Numbered from the stretch's first letter, positions 1-8,741 are shown. The stretch is DNA of 64,000 bases from an uncultured Bacteroidales bacterium (GCA_944323825.1 CALUTY010000002.1:1-64000); one strand, 5' to 3'. Program-made: numbers and translations. Notes: generated by a model from the letters alone, not told the origin.

Positions 1-192
1 GTTGACTGTTGCGATGTCAAATTTTTTTCTGACTTCCTCCGCCGTCGTTACGCCTTTAAGGATATCCAGAACTGCATCAACCCGGTCTCCTTCGTCCGGT
101 TTGTAAACTGTGACGACCTCATTGGACCAATACTTCTCCCTGGTCACAGGGTCGGTCTTCAAGACAATGTCTCGCCTGTGTCTTTCTATCAT
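1..192 (-). CDS. IS3-type OrfA-like helix-turn-helix protein, partial
   Basis: The 64 visible residues start at ATG (base 192) and run to the window edge without a stop. They end in a helix-turn-helix-like stretch (residues about 43-64, VLDILKGVTTAEEVRKKFDI), as expected for the DNA-binding first ORF of an IS3-group transposase. The position just inside a TGA-type terminus supports this. No catalytic DDE part is visible because it would be encoded by a second ORF beyond the edge. It could instead be another small HTH protein. Confidence 0.5.
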   Translation of the reverse strand, partial: MIERHRRDIVLKTDPVTREKYWSNEVVTVYKPDEGDRVDAVLDILKGVTTAEEVRKKFDIATVN

Positions 193-240
193 TGACTCGT
201 TTGATTTATGCTCTCAAATCTGTCAACTTTTTTCAGTTCA
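1..240 (-). mobile_element. IS3-like insertion sequence, one terminus only
   Basis: Read on the minus strand, the element begins at base 240 with TGAACTGAAAAAAGTTGACA. The 5'-TGA start fits IS3-type terminal inverted repeats. About 50 bases in, a small ORF with a helix-turn-helix (OrfA-like) begins and runs off the window. The terminal TGA serves as the stop codon of the gene it interrupts (238-486), which independently marks the boundary. The other end, OrfB and the target duplication lie outside the window, so the family assignment is provisional. Confidence 0.55.
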
Positions 241-486
241 AGTCACGTCGTCAACTTCTGTGAGGGATTTGCCTTGTAGATTGAAGAGATCCTTTCTTGC
301 AAATATTTTGTCAAGAATGTGGATGGCATTGATATAACTGTTAGCTGCGCCGGTCTTATGACCGTAAACAAAATATGTGTAATCTTCAAAACCTCGTTGA
401 TTCATAATATGTTGTCCATTATTTATATCCGCTTTGGAAATACCGAGGGACAAGAATTTGTCCCCTGTCCGTAATTTCAAGGACAA
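238..486 (-). pseudogene. N-terminal remnant of an HNH-endonuclease-like gene cut by the IS
   Basis: The longest reading is 82 codons, but the natural start is probably ATG at 405. That gives a start like MNQRGFEDYTYFVYGHKTGAANSYI, which resembles the N-terminal region of a Bacteroidetes HNH-endonuclease family; the HNH core would lie downstream and is missing. Its last codon is at 241-243. The stop TGA (238-240) is the first three bases of the insertion sequence, so the gene was truncated by insertion. A TAATTTTG box at 495-502 (minus) could be its promoter. The family call is from memory of similar N-termini and is tentative. Confidence 0.45.
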
Positions 487-629
487 ACTAGGAACAAAAT
501 TATACTAAATATGCAAATGCACAGAAAGTATTGTGCCTATAAGCTAACAGGAAGAAATATCATAACTATAGTTCACTTAGATATTTACAGTCAAATAACA
601 TATAATTTACCAATAATCAATTAAGTAAA

Positions 630-2441
630 TTACTTGCCGATGCAAAAATTCCTAAAAATATTCCCCAGCACCTCATCCGTGGAGATTTCGCCGACGATGG
701 AGCCGATGTGGTAGAGGGCTTCGCGGAGGTCCTGGGTGAGGAGGTCGGTGGGGAGGGCGTCGGAGAGGCCGGAGCGGACGCGGACGAGGGCGTCGCGGGC
801 GTTGGAAAGGGCCTCGTAGTGGCGGGTGTTGGTGATGAGGACGGTGTCGGAATTGGAGATGAGGCCGCTTTGGGTGGAGGCGAGGGCGGATTTCAAGGTG
901 TCAAGGCCTTCGCCGGACTTGGCGGAAATGGGGATGATGGAAATAGGCGGGATGGAAGCGGCTTTGGAAACAGGTTCGACAGGATGATATTTGCCAAAGA
1001 GTTTAATATTATGGTCTTCAATGAGTGAAACAATATGGTTTTTAATTATAACATAATTGTTAGTAGCATTGAAATCATCCATTTGACGAGAATTGCCGGA
1101 AATCTCTTTGTCCACATCGGTTTCTTTTGCGGTATGCGAGGCAACAGCAGGTATCGCATCTTCTGACTTGGCACGGGAAGCGTCCTCGGCCCCGCAAACA
1201 ATCGGGCCAGCAGTTGGATCAGAAGAAACATCTTTAGCCGCAGCAATAGATTCCGCCGCATGCGAGGTAACAGCTCCCGCACCTGTATCCGAATCCAAAG
1301 TTGCCCCGGCAAAGGACTGCCCAAAAGAGGTTCCTTCGGTGAGGTCGCATTTGTTGAGGAGGAATATCAGTTTCTGGTGGCGGGTGTCGACATTCATGAG
1401 GATATCGTTGACGCTGCGGGTGAGGTCTTCCTCGGGGCGGGTGATATCAAGCATGGCAAGGACGACGGTGGCTTCGCGGATCTTTTTGAAGGTGCGCTCG
1501 ATGCCGATTTTCTCGATGGTTTCGGAGGTCTCGCGGATGCCGGCTGTGTCGATGAAACGGAAGAGGATGCCGTCGATGGTCATGGTTTCCTCGATGGTGT
1601 CGCGGGTGGTGCCGTGGACATCGGAAACGATGGCGCGGTCTTCGCCGAGAAGGGCATTCAGGAGGGTGCTCTTGCCGGCGTTGGTGGCGCCGATGATGAC
1701 GACGGGAACGCCGTTTTTGATGACATTGCCGAGGCGGAAGGATTCCATGAGGGTGGAAATATGCCTGATGGTGGACTTCAGGAGGGTGTCAAGTTCGTGT
1801 CTGTCGGCAAATGTGACATCTTCTTCGCTGAAGTCAAGCTCCAGTTCCATAAGGGAAACAATATGAAGCATCTGCGCACGCATCTTGGACAGTTCGCGGG
1901 AGAATCCGCCTTTGAGCTGGTTGATTGCAACGCGGTGGGCAGCGGCATTCTGGGAGGCTATGAGGTCGGCAACGGCTTCGGCCTGGGCAAGGTCCATCTT
2001 GCCGTTCAGGAAGGCTCGGCGGGTGAACTCGCCAGGCTCTGCGGTGCGGGCTCCGGCCTTGACAAGCAGTTGCATCAGGCGGTCGGCTATGTACTTGGAG
2101 GCGTGGCAGGAAATCTCCACGGAGTTCTCGCCGGTATAGGAATGAGGAGCACGGAAAATGCTCACAAGGACTTCGTCAAGGAGCTTTCCGGATTCGTCCT
2201 TGATGGTGCCGAACCTGATGGTATAGCCTTTTGAAGAGGCTATATGCCCGGAATCTGAATATGAACCCACACCTGAATCTGTACCTGAATCCTTGTCTGA
2301 ATTGTCTGACGTTGCCTTGCATTCTATCACCTTGTCGGCTATTTCAAGAGCATTTTCGCCGCTGAGGCGGATGACTGTGATGGCGCCCGTACCCGGAACC
2401 GTTGCAGGAGCGCAGATGGTATCGTCGTTGCCTGTGTACAT
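630..2441 (-). CDS. mnmE: tRNA modification GTPase MnmE (TrmE), with large low-complexity insertions
   Basis: MnmE acts with MnmG to install the carboxymethylaminomethyl/aminomethyl group on U34 of tRNA wobble positions. Visible in order: the N-terminal formyl-THF-binding domain (NDDTICAPATVPGTGAI at the start), a helical domain, the embedded G domain (P-loop GATNAGKS, DTAG, NKCD, SAKSGEG) and the invariant C-terminal FCIGK. At about 603 residues it is some 150 longer than usual. One Ser/Asp/Gly-rich insert lies in the N-domain (about 2226-2318). A second, about 110 residues and Ala/Ser-rich, lies between NKCD and SAK (about 939-1343). ATG 2441 is preferred over an upstream TTG at 2453. All motifs are intact, so it should be functional. 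Confidence 0.96.
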   Translation of the reverse strand: MYTGNDDTICAPATVPGTGAITVIRLSGENALEIADKVIECKATSDNSDKDSGTDSGVGSYSDSGHIASSKGYTIRFGTIKDESGKLLDEVLVSIFRAPHSYTGENSVEISCHASKYIADRLMQLLVKAGARTAEPGEFTRRAFLNGKMDLAQAEAVADLIASQNAAAHRVAINQLKGGFSRELSKMRAQMLHIVSLMELELDFSEEDVTFADRHELDTLLKSTIRHISTLMESFRLGNVIKNGVPVVIIGATNAGKSTLLNALLGEDRAIVSDVHGTTRDTIEETMTIDGILFRFIDTAGIRETSETIEKIGIERTFKKIREATVVLAMLDITRPEEDLTRSVNDILMNVDTRHQKLIFLLNKCDLTEGTSFGQSFAGATLDSDTGAGAVTSHAAESIAAAKDVSSDPTAGPIVCGAEDASRAKSEDAIPAVASHTAKETDVDKEISGNSRQMDDFNATNNYVIIKNHIVSLIEDHNIKLFGKYHPVEPVSKAASIPPISIIPISAKSGEGLDTLKSALASTQSGLISNSDTVLITNTRHYEALSNARDALVRVRSGLSDALPTDLLTQDLREALYHIGSIVGEISTDEVLGNIFRNFCIGK

Positions 2442-2473
2442 AGACTTTCTCAAAAGTTTAAAATCCCTGACGG

Positions 2474-2481
2474 CAAAATTA
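2474..2481 (-). promoter_or_regulatory. Bacteroidetes -7 box for mnmE
   Basis: TAATTTTG on the minus strand matches TAnnTTTG, about 33 bases upstream of the mnmE ATG. A TTTTG lies about 24 bases further up, slightly farther than the usual -33 spacing. Confidence 0.4.
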
Positions 2482-2623
2482 CAACAAATGCCGATGATGA
2501 GAAAACAAAATGAAATGTTTGCGATAAAATTGAAAAATGGATTATACCCTCAAATATTATGTTACAGAAGGCAAAATATCGAAAAATACGGAAAATGACA
2601 GACGAGTGTCGTCCGGATTTGCG

Positions 2624-2631
2624 TATCTTTG
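2624..2631 (+). promoter_or_regulatory. Bacteroidetes -7 box for vsr
   Basis: TATCTTTG, a perfect TAnnTTTG, 53 bases before the vsr ATG. No clear -33 TTTG is seen. Confidence 0.5.
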
Positions 2632-2684
2632 TCTGTGTCAAAAATAAGCGAAGCAAGACAGTTTCACATAAGCAATAAGAAGCA

Positions 2685-3275
2685 ATGGCGGACAGGATGA
2701 CAAAGGAGCAGAGGCACAGATGCATGTCGCATATCCGCAGCAAGGACACACGGCCGGAAGTGCTGGTGAGGAAGTCGCTCTTTGCTGCAGGGTTCCGCTA
2801 TCGGCTGAATGTGAAGGCTCTGCCGGGGACGCCGGACATTGTACTGAAGAAATACCATACGATAATACTGATAAACGGATGCTTCTGGCACGGGCATGAA
2901 GGATGCAGACATTTCGTGCTGCCGCAGACCAACAGGCAGTTCTGGGAAGAGAAAATCAGCAGGAACAGGCGGAGGGACACGGCGGTGCTGGCCCGGCTCG
3001 AAGCGCTCGGATGGAAGGTGATCACAGTATGGGAATGCGAACTGGAACCGGCAAGGCGGACCGGCACACTGGAAAGCCTGCCCGGGAAAATCTTGGAATG
3101 CAGCAGACAGCATGAAATGGAAGCAGCCCAGCGAAAACGCCTCAGGGCGGAGCGCCGGGAAGAACGCGAGGCGGAAAAGGTCCGGAAGTCCCTTGCAAGG
3201 GATGAAATCTACAACAGATATGAAATCCCCAAAAGGATAATGACAGAGTCGGAAAAATACGATCAGAATATATAA
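2685..3275 (+). CDS. vsr: Very short patch repair endonuclease (Vsr), C-terminally extended
   Basis: Vsr nicks DNA 5' of T:G mismatches made by deamination of 5-methylcytosine. Residues about 5-135 carry the family hallmarks: MSHIRSKDTRPEVLVRKSLF, YRLNVKALPGTPDIVL with the catalytic Asp, INGCFWHGHEGC with zinc/active-site His and Cys, and TVWECEL. The usual length is about 135-150. Here about 60 extra residues, rich in Arg, Lys and Glu, form a predicted helical tail. No cytosine methyltransferase gene, the usual partner, is in this window. The gene is a stand-alone unit between mnmE and convergent genes. The product call is secure; the role of the tail is unknown. Confidence 0.95.
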   Translation: MADRMTKEQRHRCMSHIRSKDTRPEVLVRKSLFAAGFRYRLNVKALPGTPDIVLKKYHTIILINGCFWHGHEGCRHFVLPQTNRQFWEEKISRNRRRDTAVLARLEALGWKVITVWECELEPARRTGTLESLPGKILECSRQHEMEAAQRKRLRAERREEREAEKVRKSLARDEIYNRYEIPKRIMTESEKYDQNI

Positions 3276-3349
3276 AATAACGGCCGAACCGGAACAGTAC
3301 GGCACATATAAAGGTGGCATCCTGCCCTGCTGCAGAACCTATAACTGAG

Positions 3350-3694
3350 TCAGAATGAAGAAAGGTCAATGTCTGCGATGCCTCCGATGCCGTTGAATCT
3401 GATTTCCTCCGGATTGCAGGTCCCTATCACGACGGTGTATTCGCCGGAACCGGAATAGATGTGGGTGAGACCGGACGAATATTTATCGCTGCGGCCGTCA
3501 CCCCATAGGACGGAACCGGCTGAAAAGCCGGAGCCTGAAATGGCTGGAACAGTGTAAGTGTCGGAGGTATGGGTGATGCGGACAAAACTGTTGCTTTCAG
3601 GACCTGAATCCAGCCGTTGTTCCTCCGGAGTACAGGAGAATGGAACAAGGCAAACGGATATCACCAGGACGGATATTTTGAATATATTTTTCAT
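3350..3694 (-). CDS. Small lipoprotein with PKD-like motif, coupled to a C10 peptidase remnant
   Basis: The protein has 114 residues. A lipoprotein signal ends near Cys21 (VPFSC). The mature part contains WGDG...SGLTHIYSGSGEYTVVI, the turn-and-strand pattern of PKD-type folds, then IRFNGIGGIADIDLSSF, as seen at the end of many Bacteroidetes LRR/PKD surface proteins. Its ATG overlaps the upstream stop (TAATG), which implies translational coupling. Small lipoproteins beside C10 proteases in Bacteroides can be protease inhibitors; that role here is only a guess from position. Confidence 0.6.
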   Translation of the reverse strand: MKNIFKISVLVISVCLVPFSCTPEEQRLDSGPESNSFVRITHTSDTYTVPAISGSGFSAGSVLWGDGRSDKYSSGLTHIYSGSGEYTVVIGTCNPEEIRFNGIGGIADIDLSSF

Positions 3695-4617
3695 TATTCC
3701 TTTAATTTTAATGTCAACTCCTTCTCCCCTTCTTCATTTTTCAGGACAAGACGGCACCTTCCGGCAGGCAGAAGCGAGGCATCGACGGTGACTTCATCGC
3801 CACGCCTTTCGCAAATGTCACTAAGGTCCGTGCCGTCAGAAGCATACAGGGAAACGGAAACTTCGCTTTCGACAAGGACATGCAGAAGTCCGTCCGTCTT
3901 GTTGTAGGTGAGCCTCGTGGACTCCAATATCGCATTGGTGGATAACAGAGGGATTTCCCAGACACAGCCGCTCTCTTCATTGCCTCTGGCCACATTCCAT
4001 ACGGAATCCCCTTCGCCACGGTAAAGTGCCCGGATACGATAGCCTTCAAGAACAGGAGAAGTTACGGTCACGGACGCTGAAACGCAGAAACCGTAATTCG
4101 GTTCAATTTCATTGACAGGACCTCCGAAAAGTCTCTGGACAATATTCCCGTCGGCATCAGTGACAGCAAAAATCACATCTCCGCTGAAAGCCACGGCACC
4201 CATGTTACACAGAAGGCCTCCCGAAAGGGTGAACGGGACATTCCTTTCCGGAGTCCTGTCCGTGCTGAGTCCGCGATACACTGTGCCGTCTTCAGGATCT
4301 TCGTATGCCTCGAAACCGAGAGACACCGTCCACTCCCCTCCCTCGTCCCGTTTCAGACCGACAAGGGCATCCTGGCCGTTGTTGTAGCCGCCGGCCGAAC
4401 CGCCTGCGCCCTGACCGTCAGGATTGAGGGCGGACAGTAGAAAATACCCGTTGCAATAGCCGCTCCAGCCCCAGTTGACATGGAAATACCCGTTGTCGGT
4501 ATATCCGTCCAGCACAAAGGCATGGCCGCCGCTGTCGCTGCTGCCCCCGTAAAAGACAGGGTTGCCGCCGTCGAGCTCGGTCATCATCATTTCATTCCAT
4601 TCCGAAGCAGCAATGTT
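3694..4617 (-). pseudogene. Headless C10 (streptopain-type) cysteine peptidase
   Basis: The open frame (first Met at 4590, 298 residues) begins in the catalytic domain. It has the active-site His region GGHAFVLDGY and the following NWGWSGYCNGYFLLS of family C10, then about 200 residues of beta-rich C-terminal domain. The signal peptide, propeptide and catalytic Cys half are absent. Upstream, the same reading frame continues NIAASEWNE back to the TGA stop of the ABC permease at 4618, so peptidase coding sequence directly abuts the efflux operon. This indicates a deletion whose junction lies at the permease stop. It may still be translated by coupling, but a protease without its Cys cannot be active. 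Confidence 0.75.
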
Positions 4618-5724
4618 TCAGTTCTGTTTCCTGTAGGTGACGACGGCTATGACATTGATCACTACGGCAAAGGATGCAAGCATGACAAACTGGAAGCCGA
4701 GATCGGCAAAACGGCTGCCCTTCAGGCAGACTGAACGCAGGATTTCCACGAAATATGTTGTCGGAAGCATATATGTGACATACTGGGACCATGTCGCCAT
4801 CGAACTCACAGGGGTGAAGATTCCGCTCATGAGCATGAATATCAGGACAAAGAAAAACATCATGAAGACGGCCTGGAGCATGGTTTCGGAATAATTTGAG
4901 ATTATCAGGCCGAAACCGGCAATGAAGGCAAGGAAGAGGATGGCGCCCACATAGATTTCAGGCAGGCCGCCATGGGACGCAAGACCGTAGACAAAATGGG
5001 CGATGAGTATGGAAAGCGTGAATGCGAAGATGCCGAGAAGACCGTAAAAGACCATCTTGGAAAGCATGAAATCGCGTTTGCGGACAGGAGATACATTTAT
5101 CTGTTCGATGGAGCCGCTCTCCTTCTCGGAAACGATGCTCAATGCCGGGAAAAAGCCTCCGACAAGGATTATGGAAACTATCATAAGGGCCGGGACCATG
5201 AATAGCCTGTACTCCAGATGGGGATTGTACCTGAACTGGGGCTTTATGGAAAGGGGTGCGCCGGATGCCAGACCGCCTGAAGAGGGCAGTCCGGAAGAAA
5301 AGTCAGTTATGATGGAGGAAAGATATCCTCCTCCGATGGAGCCCTTGGTGCTGTTGACGGCATTGGCTGCAATGAAAATCTCCACCTGCTCCCCTCTCCC
5401 GACCGAGCGTTCCATCCCTTCCGGAATCTCAATGATTATGTCTGAATCACCACGGCTCAGGCCGTCCATCGCCTGGGAATAGGTGTCAGGATATGACGCA
5501 AAGACAAAATAACCTGACTGGGAAATCTTGTCGATGAGCTGCATGGACATTGTTGAACGGTCCCTGTCCACGATTGCAAGCCTGACATCCCTGACCTCCA
5601 TCGTGGCGAGCAGAGGCACGAACAGCATCAGCAGCGCCGGCAGCAGGACAAGCACGGCCGGCATGAAAGGATTGCTGACAAACTGTTTCCACTCCTTGAC
5701 AAATAAAAATCTGAACGGTGACAT
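4618..5724 (-). CDS. ABC-2 type permease (YbhR/YbhS family), second of the pair
   Basis: The protein has 368 residues. It has one N-terminal membrane helix (PAVLVLLPALLMLFVPLLA), an extracytoplasmic domain of about 150 residues (AIVDRDRSTMSMQLIDKISQSGYF...) and five C-terminal helices with ESGSIEQINVSPVRKRDFMLSKM, the coupling region of ABC-2 exporters. It likely pairs with the permease at 5769-6893 and the two ATPases upstream to pump amphipathic compounds or drugs through the TolC-type channel. It is the last intact gene of the operon. Its stop directly precedes peptidase sequence in the same frame (see 3694-4617). Confidence 0.88.
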   Translation of the reverse strand: MSPFRFLFVKEWKQFVSNPFMPAVLVLLPALLMLFVPLLATMEVRDVRLAIVDRDRSTMSMQLIDKISQSGYFVFASYPDTYSQAMDGLSRGDSDIIIEIPEGMERSVGRGEQVEIFIAANAVNSTKGSIGGGYLSSIITDFSSGLPSSGGLASGAPLSIKPQFRYNPHLEYRLFMVPALMIVSIILVGGFFPALSIVSEKESGSIEQINVSPVRKRDFMLSKMVFYGLLGIFAFTLSILIAHFVYGLASHGGLPEIYVGAILFLAFIAGFGLIISNYSETMLQAVFMMFFFVLIFMLMSGIFTPVSSMATWSQYVTYMLPTTYFVEILRSVCLKGSRFADLGFQFVMLASFAVVINVIAVVTYRKQN

Positions 5725-5768
5725 TTTCTATACAAAGATGTATTCATTATTCATTTTCCATATACATT

Positions 5769-6893
5769 TTATTCCAGCCTGTCGTTGAATTTCTTCACGG
5801 CAGCCGTGAATATGACGGTGGCCATCAGTACCAGTATCGTCATCTCCTTGAGGACAAAACGCACGGGGACACCCTCTATCATTATCTTCCTGATGGCCTC
5901 GATGAACCATTTGGCAGGCACCAGCTGCGCAAGCCACTGGAAAACCCGCGGCATGCTTTCTATCGGATAGAGCATGCCGCTGAGCATCATCACAGGCACC
6001 ATGAACAGCATGCCGCAGATGAGGGTCGCGATGATCTGGGTCTTCACCAGGGTGGAGACAAGCATTCCTATCCCGAGGGACAGTATGATATAGATCACCG
6101 ACACGAGAATCATCCAGAAAAAGCTTCCCGCCACCGGCACCTTCAGCACGAATATGGTCAGCAGCAATATGTTGACCAGCACCACGCATGAGATGACGAA
6201 ATAAGGTATCATCTTCGCGAGCACAATGTTGATGGGCTTTATCGGAGAAACCAGCAGGACCTCCATGCTGCCCGTCTCCTTTTCCCGGACAATGGAAACC
6301 GAGGTCATGAGGGCACAGATGAGCAGCAGGATCAGTCCCATGATGCCGGGAACGAAATTGTAGGAACTTTTCAGCTGAGGGTTGTAGAGCATCCGGAGAT
6401 TCGGGACAAGATTTCCGCCTGCGGAGGAAGCATTGAGCATAGCTGCCTCCTGCAGGTCATCGCGGAAATATTCCGTCACTATTCCTGTCAGATACATTAC
6501 TTCCATCGAGGCATTGTTGGGATTCGTGGCATCGGTGATGACGGCAATCTCAGCCCCGCCGGGTTTCATCATCTTGGACATGAAATCGTCCTCGAACAGC
6601 AGAGCCGCATCCACCTCACCTCTGCGCATTGCCCGGTCAATCCCGGCTTCGGAATCATATCTTCCGACATAAGTGAAATATTCGCTCTTGTCCACTTTCT
6701 CCATCAGCCTCATGACGGCAGGATCCCCGTCCGGGGCGCAGACCCCCACATTGACATTCCTGATTTCCGTGGAAATGGCGAAGCCGAACAGCACTATCAG
6801 CGCCGTAGGCAGCCCCACAAGCACCAGAAGAGTCTTTGTGTCCCTGAAAATATGCAGAAACTCCTTCTTTACGAATGCAAAAAATTCTTTCAT
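5769..6893 (-). CDS. ABC-2 type permease (YbhS/YbhR family), first of the pair
   Basis: About 374 residues from ATG 6893; an upstream TTG at 6902 is less likely. It has an N-terminal helix, a periplasmic domain (VGVCAPDGDPAVMRLMEKVDKSEYFTYVG...) and five C-terminal helices. EKETGSMEVLLVSPIKPINIVLAKMIPYF is the cytoplasmic loop that contacts the ATPase in ABC-2 transporters. It is paralogous to the downstream permease. The two probably form a heterodimer, as YbhS and YbhR do. Confidence 0.9.
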   Translation of the reverse strand: MKEFFAFVKKEFLHIFRDTKTLLVLVGLPTALIVLFGFAISTEIRNVNVGVCAPDGDPAVMRLMEKVDKSEYFTYVGRYDSEAGIDRAMRRGEVDAALLFEDDFMSKMMKPGGAEIAVITDATNPNNASMEVMYLTGIVTEYFRDDLQEAAMLNASSAGGNLVPNLRMLYNPQLKSSYNFVPGIMGLILLLICALMTSVSIVREKETGSMEVLLVSPIKPINIVLAKMIPYFVISCVVLVNILLLTIFVLKVPVAGSFFWMILVSVIYIILSLGIGMLVSTLVKTQIIATLICGMLFMVPVMMLSGMLYPIESMPRVFQWLAQLVPAKWFIEAIRKIMIEGVPVRFVLKEMTILVLMATVIFTAAVKKFNDRLE

Positions 6894-6933
6894 CTGCAAC
6901 AATCATTCAAAAAATCGTGCCTCATCATCAAAA

Positions 6934-7749
6934 TCATTCTGTCCTGCGTGCGCCTCGGGCAAGCAGGTCAAATACATCGGCAATGGAGTCCGCCCCATAT
7001 TTTCTTTTCAGCGCCGCAGGACTGTCAAGTGCCTCAATCCGTCCGTCCACCATCATTGAAATCCGTCCGCAATACTCCGCCTCGTCCATATAATGTGTGG
7101 TGACAAATGCCGTGATGCCGTCATCCACCGCCTCATATATCAGTTCCCAGAACTGCCTCCTTGCCGCAGGGTCCACGCCTCCTGTAGGCTCGTCCAGGAA
7201 CACTATCTCCGGCCTGTGGATGATGGCCACCGAAAAGGCGAGCTTCTGCTTCCATCCCTGCGGCAGGTCCTTCACAGGGGCATTCTTCTCGGGCATCAGG
7301 GAAAGCCGGTCCAGAAGGCTGTCGATACGGCGGCCGACTTCAGAGCGCGGCACCCCGTAGATGCCTGCAAAAAGCTCCATGTTGTCCTTGACGGTCAGAT
7401 CCCCGTAAAGTGCAAAACGCTGGCTCATATATCCTATGTGCCTCTTTATCTGCTCCGACTGTGTGCGGATGTCAAATCCTGCCACATGGCCTTGTCCTGA
7501 TGTAGGAAAACTCAATCCCGTCAGCATCCTCATGGCAGTGGTCTTTCCTGCACCGTTGGCTCCCAGAAATCCGAATATCTCGCCTCTGTGCACATCAAAT
7601 GATATGTCATTCACTGCGATGAAATCCCCGAACTTCTTGGTGAGGTGCTCCACTTCTATCACATTGCCCGAATCCCGCACAATCCCCGCCCCAATACCTT
7701 CTTTGGAACGGAACATGTTTCTTACCTTTGCCCTTTCCGCCTTCATCAT
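6934..7749 (-). CDS. ABC transporter ATPase (second half of a YbhF-like pair)
   Basis: About 271 residues. ATG 7749 overlaps the stop of the upstream ATPase (ATGA) and sits behind GGAGGAC. Walker A is GANGAGKTT, the Q-loop follows, and Walker B is IVFLDEPTGGVDP. The ABC signature reads LPQGWKQKLAFS instead of LSGGQ, so this subunit may be the weaker hydrolysing partner. YbhF of enterobacteria fuses two such domains; here they are separate genes. The C-terminal region after the H-loop (TTHYMDEAEYC) ends in VFDLLARGARRTE. Confidence 0.92.
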   Translation of the reverse strand: MMKAERAKVRNMFRSKEGIGAGIVRDSGNVIEVEHLTKKFGDFIAVNDISFDVHRGEIFGFLGANGAGKTTAMRMLTGLSFPTSGQGHVAGFDIRTQSEQIKRHIGYMSQRFALYGDLTVKDNMELFAGIYGVPRSEVGRRIDSLLDRLSLMPEKNAPVKDLPQGWKQKLAFSVAIIHRPEIVFLDEPTGGVDPAARRQFWELIYEAVDDGITAFVTTHYMDEAEYCGRISMMVDGRIEALDSPAALKRKYGADSIADVFDLLARGARRTE

Positions 7750-8678
7750 CTGTCCTCCAGGTTCATATAACAATCCTCCAAAGAAGCCTTCACAAGCCTG
7801 GCCTCAACACCCGAATGCCCGTATTCCCCCGTCAGACGGGCTGCGATTTCCCCTGCCTGCAGGGATGTGCCGTCCTTCAGCGTGACATGGTGGGTGTCCC
7901 CGAAAGTGTAGCACCGGTCTGTTTCCGGCATGCTTCTGAGGTCATGCAGCAGCCGGAACATGTCATCGGACCTCACTGCAACCAGGCTCTTGTCAAACTT
8001 TGAGATTATGTCTGAAGGCGAGTCTATGGCAAGAAACTTTCCGGACTTCATCATCGCCACCCTGTCGCATCTGTTGGCCTCGTCCATATAAGCCGTGGAA
8101 ACCACAATGGTCATCCCCTTTTCCTTCAGCTCAGCCAGATTCTCCCAGAGTTCCCGCCTTGACGACGGGTCAACCCCTGTCGTCGGCTCGTCCAAGAACA
8201 GCACGGCAGGAGAATGAATCAGGGAACAGCACAGGGCCAGCTTCTGTTTCATCCCTCCCGAAAGCTTGCCTGCCTTGCGTTTCTCGAAAGGCTTCAGACG
8301 GCAGTATATGTTCTCTATCAGCCCATAGTTGCTGTCCACATCCTTGCCGAACACGGAAGCGAAGAAATCAAGGTTCTCCCTTACGCTAAGGTCTGAATAG
8401 AGGGAAAACTTCCCCGGCATATAGCCTATCATTGTCCTTATCTTCCTGTAATCCTTCACAATGTCCAGCCCTTCGACCGTCGCAGTGCCCCCGTCCGGGG
8501 AAATGAGGGTCGCAAGCATCTGGAACAGCGTGGTCTTCCCTGCCCCGTCCGGCCCTATGATGCCGAACAGCTCTCCCTTCAGGATGGAAATGTCTGCCTG
8601 CAGGTCCACTGCAGGAGGGACTCCGTCCCTGTAGCATTTCCTGAGCCCGTGTATCTGTATCGAATCCATAAATGTCAT
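7746..8678 (-). CDS. ABC transporter ATPase (first half of a YbhF-like pair)
   Basis: 310 residues. Walker A is GPDGAGKTTLF, the signature LSGGMKQKLALC is canonical, Walker B is VLFLDEPTTGVDPSSR, and the H-loop region is STAYMDEANRCD, with Ala-Tyr in place of the usual switch His. The last 80 residues form an extra domain, as in other drug-export ATPases. It is translationally coupled to the next ATPase. Degeneracy is shared out: this subunit lacks a clear switch His, while the other has an altered signature. That suggests an asymmetric heterodimer. Confidence 0.92.
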   Translation of the reverse strand: MTFMDSIQIHGLRKCYRDGVPPAVDLQADISILKGELFGIIGPDGAGKTTLFQMLATLISPDGGTATVEGLDIVKDYRKIRTMIGYMPGKFSLYSDLSVRENLDFFASVFGKDVDSNYGLIENIYCRLKPFEKRKAGKLSGGMKQKLALCCSLIHSPAVLFLDEPTTGVDPSSRRELWENLAELKEKGMTIVVSTAYMDEANRCDRVAMMKSGKFLAIDSPSDIISKFDKSLVAVRSDDMFRLLHDLRSMPETDRCYTFGDTHHVTLKDGTSLQAGEIAARLTGEYGHSGVEARLVKASLEDCYMNLEDR

Positions 8679-8741
8679 CTTTTACATAAACCGCCTGCAA
8701 TCCTCTCAGGAGGACTGCCGCAGGATTCATCATGCCCGGTA

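Noticed and set aside
708..2234. Long rightward open frames opposite mnmE (up to 324 codons)
   Set aside because: They are antisense to a clearly conserved gene and rich in Gly/Asp or Ser/Met as expected from mirrored codon use; no ribosome sites or motifs.
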